DNA of 57,280 nucleotides from Patescibacteria group bacterium (lineage in GTDB: Bacteria; Patescibacteriota; Minisyncoccia; Phycocordibacterales; UBA918). Location: the NCBI GenBank assembly GCA_019750255.1, contig JAIEOU010000007.1, forward strand, positions 1 through 57,280. The letters run 5' to 3'. Shown here in pieces: positions 50,070-57,280 of this stretch (positions are counted from its first letter, which is position 1; each line of letters starts with the position of its first letter). A model generated the notes under the pieces. It was not told the origin of the DNA. It ran no database searches and was given only the letters and a program-made list of their open reading frames with translations. Made by a program: the position numbers and the translations under genes.

Positions 50070-51887
50070 TTAACTCTTAGTAACCGCTACCTTGTCGCGT
50101 CGGTAGAAAGCATACCCAAGGTACGCACCCCACAGAACGATAATCGCAAGCACGGTGAGCTGGATCGCAGTACGAGCATCGACGCCAGTGTACGGAACAT
50201 CGGTGAGTGAGATACTCGTGACAAGCGGCTGCTGGTCACGGATTTCAGTTATCTTAACATCGTCTACATCGATTTTTACCGTACATTCACGATCACGACT
50301 ACCGCGGGCGGCTGTCAGGGTGTAGGTAGTGTCGCGGGTAGGGCGAACCGTAATTGAGCCATCATAGAGATCTTTTTTATCGTCTCCCAGTTTACCGTCA
50401 GTAGTGACGATTGTCTGGTTACGATTATCTTTAATTTCTACAGCTGTTGCGGCTGAGGTGTTCCACTTAAGCGTGACACGATCACCAGAACTGATAGTGC
50501 GATCTGATGCAGTGAGTTCACACCGTGGTGTAGCTGAACCACCTCCACCTCCCCCACCGCCACCGCCATTATCTTCATCTACCGAAATGGTAACCGGACA
50601 GCTAATCGTCGTACTATTCTTAGTCGCGGTTAACGTGTAGGTGGTATTTGCGCTAGGACTGACTGCAACTGAACCAGTGAATGCATTATTCGTATTCACA
50701 CCGTTACTGATTGCAACACTGGTTGCACCACTGACACTCCAGCCGAGCGTACTGCTCTCTCCTTCGTCGATAGTTAATGGACTGGCAGTGAAGTTTACAT
50801 TGTTAGCACAGGTAAACGGTGTCTCTACGGAACGTTCGCGTACTTCTATCGATACTGGACAGGTTACCTGAGTACCGTTGCCACTGGCCGTAAGGGTGTA
50901 GGTGGTGTTGGCTTGTGGACTTACAGAGCGCGTCCCGTCAGCATCAACCGTGTTGATACCCTGGTTAATGGAAACACTGGTAGCGTTACTGGTACTCCAG
51001 GTCAACGTTGAGGAATCCCCACGGAAAATCACCGTTGGGCTGGCGGTAAATGCGTCACACGTCGGTGCTGCTGGTTGCTCGGTAACCGTAACCGTGACTG
51101 GACAACTTTTAGTCTCCTGACCTTTCTTTACCGTAAGGACGTATGTGGTTGTTCCATCAGGTGTAACCTGACGCGAACCATTGCCTAGCGATACAGCACC
51201 AACTCCGCCCGAGATAATTGCACTGTCGGCGTTAATGGCGCTCCACGTAAGAACCGTTTGGCCACCCCGCACCACCGACACTGGTGATGCGGTAAGAGTA
51301 CAGTCTGGAAGTGGATCTGGACAAGGAATAACAGTAATTACCACCACACAGGTCGAACTACTACCTTGTCCCGAAACCGAAAGGGTGTAGGTCTGAGTGC
51401 CGACGCCACTAGCAGTAAAAGTGCGTGATCCGCTACTCTCAACTGAGCCAAAATTTGTAAGCGTTACGTTCGATGCATTACTACTACTCCACGAAATCGT
51501 TACCGAACTCTTTTCCTCCACGGTCCGTGTCGAGGAATTAAGTACACACGTAGGCAGATGCGGCGGCGTGACAATGGGAGGAATCACAACCGGGGGTATT
51601 ACGGTGGGTACAGTGACGGTTGGTGCGGCCACCGTAGGTGCCGTTACGGTTGGTGCTGATACAGTCGACGGTACGCTCACAATGGGAACAGTAATGGTTG
51701 GTGCAGCAAGTGTTGGGGCGGTTATGGTTGGTGCAGTTACGGTTGGTAGAACCGTTGTGAATAAGCCAGTAGCCTGCACCGGCTCGGTAACAACGTTGGT
51801 CTGATGATTGATATCAAACGCCATGGTCACTCCCACCATACATAGGGCTACAACAACAAATGCGGAAATCTTAATAATTTTGTGCAT
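50070..51887 (-). CDS. Surface protein with five Ig-like repeats and a Pro/Thr stalk
   Basis: 605 residues. Signal peptide (1-23); a stalk of pentapeptide-like APTVT repeats (about 45-112); five Ig-like beta-sandwich repeats of about 75 residues, each with one Cys near its start and one near its end and a core like STLTWSTSNATSVSIN then TTYTLTA; and a ten-Gly linker before the last repeat. A C-terminal VPYTG, one membrane helix and a RRDK tail together resemble a sortase-type or simple membrane anchor. Likely a cell-surface adhesin or S-layer-type protein. Confidence 0.8.
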   Translation of the reverse strand: MHKIIKISAFVVVALCMVGVTMAFDINHQTNVVTEPVQATGLFTTVLPTVTAPTITAPTLAAPTITVPIVSVPSTVSAPTVTAPTVAAPTVTVPTVIPPVVIPPIVTPPHLPTCVLNSSTRTVEEKSSVTISWSSSNASNVTLTNFGSVESSGSRTFTASGVGTQTYTLSVSGQGSSSTCVVVITVIPCPDPLPDCTLTASPVSVVRGGQTVLTWSAINADSAIISGGVGAVSLGNGSRQVTPDGTTTYVLTVKKGQETKSCPVTVTVTEQPAAPTCDAFTASPTVIFRGDSSTLTWSTSNATSVSINQGINTVDADGTRSVSPQANTTYTLTASGNGTQVTCPVSIEVRERSVETPFTCANNVNFTASPLTIDEGESSTLGWSVSGATSVAISNGVNTNNAFTGSVAVSPSANTTYTLTATKNSTTISCPVTISVDEDNGGGGGGGGGGSATPRCELTASDRTISSGDRVTLKWNTSAATAVEIKDNRNQTIVTTDGKLGDDKKDLYDGSITVRPTRDTTYTLTAARGSRDRECTVKIDVDDVKITEIRDQQPLVTSISLTDVPYTGVDARTAIQLTVLAIIVLWGAYLGYAFYRRDKVAVTKS

Positions 51888-52279
51888 ATAGAATTAGGTA
51901 ATTTTTATTTCAGTTATTCCCACCTACACCTGTACGCGAGAATATTAAAAACAAAAAATGTAATCGGCGGGTTGTTACAGCGGCACACAGAGACGCTAAG
52001 CCACGCAAGCTCAGGTCCTGCAGAGTAACGATGACGAGCACTATTCGTAGAAACGGCTCAAGAATTGTCAATTTTGTGGTACATGTCCCGAAGCTTAGCC
52101 GCGAGAGAGATGAGAACTTTACGCCACAGTGTAGCAAAAGAAATACATTTTGTCAATATATTTTACTACCTGTCAAGAGCAGGCTCCCGTGTCACAAAAT
52201 ACCTTTACATGAAGCCATATCATAAGGGCAAACGAGTAGTTGAATAGGGTTAATAATGTTAAACTCACGTTTACTACTT
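51888..52279. other. Divergent intergenic stretch between the surface protein and mutM
   Basis: About 390 bases with the promoters of both genes but no supported gene. No strong hairpin and no GA-family repeat seen. An in-frame ATG at 52256 precedes mutM but would add eight residues before the catalytic Pro. Confidence 0.4.
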
Positions 52280-53140
52280 ATGCCAGAACTTCCAGAAGTC
52301 GAGACCGTTCGACTTCAGCTTTTATATAAGGTTCGCGGTAAAATCATCAAAAATGTGGTGGTTTTTCATAAAAAAACGGTAGCGCACGACCCAACCTTTA
52401 GCCAAAAACTAGCTGGACTCAGTATTGCGAATATCGACAGGATCGGGAAACTCCTTATTGTACACTTTGCTGACTCAACTCATCACCTACTGGCCCACCT
52501 TAAAATGACTGGGCAGTTTCTCTTTGTTGATAGTACCGGCATCTCTGGTGGCGGACACACAATGTCCACCACTGACACCACTTTACCCAACAAGCACACT
52601 CGAGTAGCGTTTCAGTTTACTGACGGCAGCACCCTGTACTTTAATGACATGCGACTATTTGGATATACTAAGCTTGCGACACTGGAAGAGGTGGAAAAAG
52701 CTCGCGCTCATTTTGGTCCAGAACCCATTGCGGAAAACTTTGACATAGAAATATTTGCTAAGCAGGCAAAGAAGCGAAACGCTCCAATTAAAGCCATATT
52801 ACTCGACCAAACTTTTATCGCTGGCCTTGGTAACATATACGTGGACGAAACACTTTTCCGCGCCGGCGTACGCCCCATAAGTAAGGGCTCTTCTCTTTCA
52901 ACGCCGCGCCTGCGCTCCATTGCCAGACACGCCAGAGACGTCCTTAGTGAGGCAATTGCGGTAGGCGGTACCACCTTTCAACACTTTACTGACACCGGCG
53001 GTGAAGCTGGTAACTTTACCGACTACCTCCGAGTTTTCGGTAAACAACGTACACCGTGCCAAGTCTGCGGTACCACGATTATAAAAATTCGGTGCGCCGG
53101 CCGAGGTACACATTACTGTCCCAAATGCCAGAAACCCTGA
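52280..53140 (+). CDS. mutM: Formamidopyrimidine-DNA glycosylase
   Basis: Excises 8-oxoguanine and formamidopyrimidines, with AP-lyase activity. It begins MPELPEVETVRLQL, where Pro2 and Glu3 are catalytic after Met removal, so the ATG at 52280 is required. It also has AHLKMTGQF, the helix-two-turn-helix segment FIAGLGNIYVDETLF, and a C-terminal zinc finger CQVCGTTIIKIRCAGRG then YCPKCQ. The length is 286 residues. It is followed by ung, giving a small base-excision-repair pair. Confidence 0.94.
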   Translation: MPELPEVETVRLQLLYKVRGKIIKNVVVFHKKTVAHDPTFSQKLAGLSIANIDRIGKLLIVHFADSTHHLLAHLKMTGQFLFVDSTGISGGGHTMSTTDTTLPNKHTRVAFQFTDGSTLYFNDMRLFGYTKLATLEEVEKARAHFGPEPIAENFDIEIFAKQAKKRNAPIKAILLDQTFIAGLGNIYVDETLFRAGVRPISKGSSLSTPRLRSIARHARDVLSEAIAVGGTTFQHFTDTGGEAGNFTDYLRVFGKQRTPCQVCGTTIIKIRCAGRGTHYCPKCQKP

Positions 53141-53256
53141 CGTAACCTGTTCGTCTCTGCGAGGCACGAAGCAGTCCAGGATCTTTCAGTTTTACCCAAG
53201 ACTGCTTCGCTTCGCTAGAAAAGACGGCTAACAGTAATTTTGTTAACATAGAAATA

Positions 53257-53919
53257 ATGCACATCCGACTCGAAGAATCCTGGAAGCAAGCGCTCGCTTC
53301 TGAACTCGAGACTGAGTATTTTAAAGAGCTTACTGTTTTTGTACGCGAGGCCTACCTAAACGGCACCGTCTACCCGCCGCCAAAAGATTTATTTGCCGCT
53401 TTTGACGACTGTCAGTTTGACCAAGTGAAGGTAGTAATTCTAGGACAAGATCCCTACCACAGTCCAGAGCAAGCGCATGGCCTGGCCTTTTCAGTACCAG
53501 ACGGCGTAGCCATTCCACCCTCACTTAAAAATATCTATAAGGAAATTAAAAACGATATCGGTACCGATATTCCCCCTTCTGGCAATCTCGAACGCTGGGC
53601 AGATCAGGGTGTATTCCTACTCAACAGCACCCTCACGGTCGCGGCCGGCGCCCCCGGCTCACATCAAGGCAAAGGCTGGGAGGAATGGACTGATGCTGCC
53701 GTTAAAGCCCTGTCAGAAGAGCGCGAGCACCTGGTATTCCTGCTCTGGGGAAATTTCGCCAAGAAAAAGGGTGCGCACATCGACCGCACAAAGCATCTGG
53801 TGCTCGAGGCTGCCCACCCTTCCCCACTCGGTGCCTATAAAGGTTTTTTTGGCAGCAGGCATTTTTCAAAGACCAATGCATATTTAGAAGCACAAGGACA
53901 AAAGCCGATTGTATGGTGA
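53257..53919 (+). CDS. ung: Uracil-DNA glycosylase, family 1
   Basis: Removes uracil from DNA. The catalytic water-activating motif GQDPYHSPEQAHGLAFSVP lies near residues 62-80 (Asp and His conserved) and the DNA-intercalating HPSPLGAYKGFFG near residues 186-198. The length, 220 residues, is standard. An extended -10 TGTTAACAT ends seven bases before the ATG. Downstream lies a GA-module copy. Confidence 0.95.
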   Translation: MHIRLEESWKQALASELETEYFKELTVFVREAYLNGTVYPPPKDLFAAFDDCQFDQVKVVILGQDPYHSPEQAHGLAFSVPDGVAIPPSLKNIYKEIKNDIGTDIPPSGNLERWADQGVFLLNSTLTVAAGAPGSHQGKGWEEWTDAAVKALSEEREHLVFLLWGNFAKKKGAHIDRTKHLVLEAAHPSPLGAYKGFFGSRHFSKTNAYLEAQGQKPIVW

Positions 53920-53963
53920 GGAGAAACAAGGAATAGCAAAACCATGACTGTTTTCTCCTTCCC

Positions 53964-54056
53964 GAAAACTACCACTCGTTATCTCGCTCTACGGCTCGAA
54001 ACGAGTGAAGTTTTCAAATAAGGAAAATATAGTCGGCACTTCGTACCTCCTTATTT
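53964..54056 (-). repeat. Two-hairpin GA module, copy M7
   Basis: Minus strand. H2 (54056-54025): arms AAATA/TATTT, tandem GA, stem GGTAC/GTGCC (one T.G pair), GAA triloop. H1-type hairpin (54015-53964): GAAAACT/AGTTTTC outer, ACTCGTT/AACGAGT, tandem GA, and inner GC/GC in place of CC/GG in copies M5/M6. It lies downstream of the oxidoreductase gene at 54132 in sense. Confidence 0.72.
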
Positions 54057-54073
54057 CTCCTTATGCCGAGGCC

Positions 54074-54108
54074 CCGCTACTTTCTCCCATTCAGGGAGAA
54101 AGTAGCGG
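54074..54108 (-). repeat. Fully paired H1-like hairpin
   Basis: 15-bp perfect stem CCGCTACTTTCTCCC and its complement, loop ATTCA. It has the TCTCCC/GGGAGA core of the H1 family but no GA mismatch. It lies 24 bp after the stop of the gene at 54132. Confidence 0.6.
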
Positions 54109-54131
54109 CCGCAGCCGGCCACACTCACTAT

Positions 54132-55691
54132 CTAGGCAAGACCTGGGAAAAAGTCTTCTACGATCTTCGTTACCCCCATTTCTTTTAGTAACGTACTATA
54201 CGCATTCACCATCCCCGGTGGCCCCGAGAGATACCACGTTCGATCGCCGTAATCAGGGGCGCGGCGGGCAATCATTTCTTTCGTGACGAAGCCTTCTTCA
54301 AACTCACTCCCTATGTGCTTTTCTTTGGCTAGTACGTGCACGAGTCGTAACGGCAGCACCTTAGCAAAGTGAGTACATTCATCACGGTAAGCAATTTCTG
54401 CAGACGTGTTGTTGCAATAAAAAAGAATGGTGTCGTGCACTATCTGAGCGTCGGCCATATAGGCTAAATGGCTTCTAAACGGTGTCACCCCGATACCACC
54501 AGCGATAAAACCAAGTTTTTCCGTTGCACTTTCTGGCAAAACAAAGTCGCCAGCGAGCTGACTGCCTATCAAACTATCTCCGGGTCGCAGTGAAAGTAGG
54601 GCTTGCTTATACGTACTTCCTCTCTCCACTACCTTGAGGGCGAGGCGCACATCAGGCTCGGTCGATGATGAGGCAATCGTAAAATAGCGGCGCAGTCCCC
54701 GACTGTCGGCCGGAGCATGCGGCAGCATCCACTCTAAGTACTGTCCGGCTAAAAATGAAAACCTTGCCGGCTTTTTAAAAACAAACTCGTACGTACCGAG
54801 CGCTAGTTCACGGCGACTAGAAAATACCAGAGCCAGCTTCTGGCGCAATGTAGTGTAGTAAAACGCAAGATTACCAACCACGAGTGCAAGCTCCGGCGTC
54901 ATTTTTACTACTGGGGCAAGCAGATATGTTTGAGACAGTAGGCCGACGAGTACGCCATAGCCGATTTGTTGGGTTCGCCGAGGCGGCATAGTAAATGGTT
55001 CGGTAAGCATAAAAATCGCGAGAAACAGACTTGGTCCAGAAAGCCAGAAGAACTGTGTACTCAACATCAAATCACCACTAAGCCGCCACTCCTCGAACAA
55101 CATCATCGCATAACCAGCACCCAAAAACGCGAGCACCGGTGCCCACTTACGCACCTTAGTGACGACCAAGCATCCAATCAGAGCAAGCGGAATAAATAAT
55201 AGCGGCGTACCTATCCACCAGCCCGTCTCAAACGTACCAAAAGAAGCCGGAAGGAGCGCGAACAGAAAAGCCATCATGATCGCCCCTCCGGCCGCCGGAT
55301 TAATAATGTGCTGCTTGCGCCAAACAATAATAAATTTTGTACATACTGCCAGAGCAGCAACCCCGGCACCAAGCGCATAGTCACCCACACTCGCAAGCGG
55401 GGGTGGGACCACTAGAAAGTGTACAATCAGTCCAGTTATTACTGCCGACTCATGATTCACTGATATATGTAACAATCTCGCTGCGAGCGCATTCACGGCC
55501 AGCGCGGTCACGAGCGCGCTTCCAAGTGAAAGCAATTGTTCAAAGGCAGTGTACGGGAGCAGACCGCCTATACCCGCCACCAACGCAATTAATGCAAGCA
55601 GAGTGAGTCCGATGGTTACCACCCGGTACATACCGGTACGGTCAAGAAACCGACTGACTGGTGCCCAGAGAGAATGAAAGATTGTAACCAT
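54132..55691 (-). CDS. NqrB/RnfD-like membrane domain fused to a ferredoxin-NAD(P)H reductase domain
   Basis: 519 residues. The N-terminal part (about 1-280) has eight to ten helices with the NqrB/RnfD-type segment KQHIINPAAGGAIMMAF. The C-terminal part (about 285-519) is a ferredoxin reductase domain: FAD site RRYFTIASSS, GQYLEWMLP, NAD(P) loop GGIGVTPFRS, and YLSGPPGMVNAY. It should move electrons from NAD(P)H through FAD into the membrane. The typical NqrB/RnfD flavinylation motif is not seen. An upstream TTG start is rejected for the ATG at 55691. Divergent from the FMN-binding/apbE pair. Confidence 0.85.
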   Translation of the reverse strand: MVTIFHSLWAPVSRFLDRTGMYRVVTIGLTLLALIALVAGIGGLLPYTAFEQLLSLGSALVTALAVNALAARLLHISVNHESAVITGLIVHFLVVPPPLASVGDYALGAGVAALAVCTKFIIVWRKQHIINPAAGGAIMMAFLFALLPASFGTFETGWWIGTPLLFIPLALIGCLVVTKVRKWAPVLAFLGAGYAMMLFEEWRLSGDLMLSTQFFWLSGPSLFLAIFMLTEPFTMPPRRTQQIGYGVLVGLLSQTYLLAPVVKMTPELALVVGNLAFYYTTLRQKLALVFSSRRELALGTYEFVFKKPARFSFLAGQYLEWMLPHAPADSRGLRRYFTIASSSTEPDVRLALKVVERGSTYKQALLSLRPGDSLIGSQLAGDFVLPESATEKLGFIAGGIGVTPFRSHLAYMADAQIVHDTILFYCNNTSAEIAYRDECTHFAKVLPLRLVHVLAKEKHIGSEFEEGFVTKEMIARRAPDYGDRTWYLSGPPGMVNAYSTLLKEMGVTKIVEDFFPGLA

Positions 55692-55791
55692 AGATGCGTA
55701 GTTGGCAGTAAGCGTTCGTTGAACAAACAACGGTACTTTGTATAATGACGGTTGTTCGCGCGTGCTTATTTTATACTAATAATAACTCATC

Positions 55792-56325
55792 ATGCCTATC
55801 GTTGCCCTATTCATCGTACTTGCAGCAGTGATTGGAGGCATTGTCTACTTTAGAGATGCCGGAACCACCGTTTCGGAAGTCAGTACTCCAACAAGCGAAG
55901 CAGCAGCTCCAGGCGCTCCTCTGAGCACCACCACTACCACAAGCAATGTTCCTATCACCGCACCGGCCACAGACACCACGCCAAACGCTAGACCGGGAAT
56001 AACCCCGACCCCATCTAATGAGGTTACGGCACCCGCACCCGAGGTGGTAACAATTTTTAAACCCTACCGCAGCCCAGCCAGGGTGCAGGAGTCAATCACG
56101 GTGAACTTTACTGTGGAGGATGGTATCGTGACCGCAATTTCAAGTAGTTATAACGAAGGAAAGGGTGAAAATACTCATCAAAAGCGATTTGACGGAGCTT
56201 ACCAAACGTTAGTGGTAGGAAAGAAGCTGAGTGACATTTCCCTTTCACGTGTTGGCGGCGCATCTCTTACGAGCGCAGCTTTTAATGAAGCAGTACAGGA
56301 CGCGATTGCAAAAACCGCTTCTTAA
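55792..56325 (+). CDS. Exported FMN-binding-domain protein
   Basis: 177 residues: an N-terminal membrane anchor (2-20), a long Thr/Ser/Pro/Ala linker (about 25-90), and an FMN_bind domain (about 95-175) with the predicted flavinylation site VGGASLTS, the acceptor being Ser158 where Thr is more usual. Flavin would be attached by the ApbE encoded 4 bp downstream. A TATACT box lies 14 bases before the ATG. It likely carries electrons outside the membrane from the fused reductase. Confidence 0.82.
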   Translation: MPIVALFIVLAAVIGGIVYFRDAGTTVSEVSTPTSEAAAPGAPLSTTTTTSNVPITAPATDTTPNARPGITPTPSNEVTAPAPEVVTIFKPYRSPARVQESITVNFTVEDGIVTAISSSYNEGKGENTHQKRFDGAYQTLVVGKKLSDISLSRVGGASLTSAAFNEAVQDAIAKTAS

Positions 56326-56329
56326 ACTC

Positions 56330-57193
56330 ATGGAGCTGCTCCTTAACCGCCATCTTGCGCTCGGGACAGCCTGGTGGGTAGAGGTGAACCTCCACACCGA
56401 AGCTGCCAAGGAATTCATAACACAAGAACTTATAGCGCGCCTCAGTTACTTTGAGGCGCGCTATTCGCGTTTTAAAACTGATTCTCTCGTTGGTCGACTT
56501 AACAAGGATCGTGCCTTTCACAATCCAGATGCTGAATTTGTAACACTCCTGCAGTACGGTCAAGCTCTGCACAGCCGCACAGCGGGTGCCTTCAATTTCT
56601 TGATTGGCCACACCTTGGCATCTCGCGGATATGGCGCGCGTCAAAAGGCTGACTCTGGCACCTTACTTCCCATACCCGAACAAGACATCGAGATCTCACG
56701 CGACATCATCGTACTCAATAAAGGAAGTATTGATTGTGGTGGTTTTGGTAAAGGCTATCTCATTGATGAACTCGCAATCCTACTGCGACAACACGACATT
56801 GAAGAATTTCTTATTAATGGCGGTGGCGACCTCTACGTTAGTCACGACATGAACAACCCCATAGCAGTTCATCTCGAACACCCCACAGAAGCAGACACAT
56901 ACCTGGGTATGACCACCTTATTGCACCAAGGCTTTGCAGCCTCAAGCCCTTACAAGCGAGTATGGAAACACAATAATCAAGCAGAGAATCACATTGTTGG
57001 CACCACCCGGTACGCATCGTATGTAAAAGCTAAGAGCGCGCGCGACGCGGATGCCTTTGCCACAGCCGCTTTGTTACTCGATGACGCCACCTTACGCATT
57101 ATGGCTACTGCGGAAGGCCTTTCTGTTGCTCGCTTTGACCCTACGAACAGTGAATTTATGGGCATTAATTTTGACTTTACACCTCTCTCTTAA
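56330..57193 (+). CDS. apbE: FAD:protein FMN transferase ApbE
   Basis: 287 residues from MELLLNRHLALGTAWWVEV. It transfers FMN from FAD to Thr/Ser of exported flavoproteins. Conserved parts are SYFEARYSRFKTDSLVGRLN, GSIDCGGFGKGYLIDELA, FLINGGGDLYV, and the metal-binding end KSARDADAFATAALLL. There is no obvious signal peptide or lipobox, so it may act on the cytoplasmic side or be secreted otherwise. It follows the FMN-binding gene by 4 bp; the frame opens earlier within that gene, but the ATG at 56330 is the natural start. Confidence 0.9.
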   Translation: MELLLNRHLALGTAWWVEVNLHTEAAKEFITQELIARLSYFEARYSRFKTDSLVGRLNKDRAFHNPDAEFVTLLQYGQALHSRTAGAFNFLIGHTLASRGYGARQKADSGTLLPIPEQDIEISRDIIVLNKGSIDCGGFGKGYLIDELAILLRQHDIEEFLINGGGDLYVSHDMNNPIAVHLEHPTEADTYLGMTTLLHQGFAASSPYKRVWKHNNQAENHIVGTTRYASYVKAKSARDADAFATAALLLDDATLRIMATAEGLSVARFDPTNSEFMGINFDFTPLS

Positions 57194-57280
57194 TGCGCAC
57201 TGATGCATAAGTTCAGAAACATTTGAGACTCCTTAGCAATAAGGAAACCATGAGAATTCGGAGTCAGTTGCAAGGAACGA

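Noticed and set aside
53176..53212. Inverted repeat GAAGCAGTC/GACTGCTTC between mutM and ung
   Set aside because: A perfect 9-bp repeat, but with no T run it is not called as a terminator, and it lacks the GA-family pattern; left unassigned.
54005..54286. Open frame beginning MKFSNKENIV
   Set aside because: It lies across the GA-module copy at 53964-54056 and the end of the oxidoreductase on the other strand.

Overview
The window looks like a chromosomal segment of a Candidate Phyla Radiation bacterium (Patescibacteria, probably a Parcubacteria-type lineage). This is inferred from gene content, not from a database search. The pointers are a class I lysyl-tRNA synthetase, a reduced dcw cluster, compact translation and wall genes, a VirD4-like ATPase beside giant coiled-coil proteins, a tRNA without encoded CCA, and genes starting a few bases after a -10 box. 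TGA is used as a stop codon, which argues against Gracilibacteria-type recoding.

Layout. 1-5.3 kb (minus strand): division and wall operon mraZ-rsmH-ftsL-ftsI-murF, then a small lipoprotein. 5.4-8.4 kb: lysS and greA, separated by repeat-filled intergenic DNA. 8.4-12.4 kb: rod-shape operon mreB-mreC-mreD-mrdA. 12.5-16.2 kb: proS, rseP, frr and a HolB-like gene. 16.2-26.1 kb: a VirD4/HerA-type ATPase, a 1169-residue coiled-coil protein, two further uncharacterised proteins, a zinc-metallopeptidase-like protein and a second MreB. 26.2-33.1 kb: a MurA with an N-terminal XRE helix-turn-helix and a palindrome over its promoter, a PriA-like protein without helicase motifs, def-fmt, a ribosome hibernation factor and a glutaredoxin. 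33.2-39.9 kb: tRNA-Asn with a duplicated 3' end, then an accessory stretch of regulators, stress and envelope genes, a lysozyme-like protein, an L,D-transpeptidase and a DedA protein. 40-44.5 kb: a flavoprotein, a frameshifted dienelactone hydrolase, a CLC channel and a VOC protein. 44.6-48.9 kb: carotenoid genes crtE-crtB-crtI plus a convergent lycopene-elongase-like prenyltransferase. 49.4-51.9 kb: a secreted transglycosylase-like protein and an Ig-repeat surface protein. 52.3-53.9 kb: mutM and ung. 54.1-57.2 kb: an NqrB/RnfD-ferredoxin reductase fusion divergent from an FMN-binding exported protein and ApbE, together a predicted extracytosolic electron-transfer set.

The strongest undescribed signal is a family of two-hairpin intergenic modules. 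I find eight copies at four loci. Each hairpin carries an internal tandem G.A/A.G mismatch, and many carry a GNA-type triloop. Paired arms change together between copies (C-G to T-A, CC/GG to GC/GC). Most copies lie just downstream of a gene on its sense strand, and one block is an apparently exact 187-bp tandem duplication.

Genes work together in four visible blocks: wall synthesis and shape (dcw, mre/mrdA, MurA, L,D-transpeptidase, second MreB), translation (lysS, proS, frr, def, fmt, hpf), membrane pigment synthesis (crt genes) and flavin-based electron export (NqrB-FNR, FMN-bind, ApbE).
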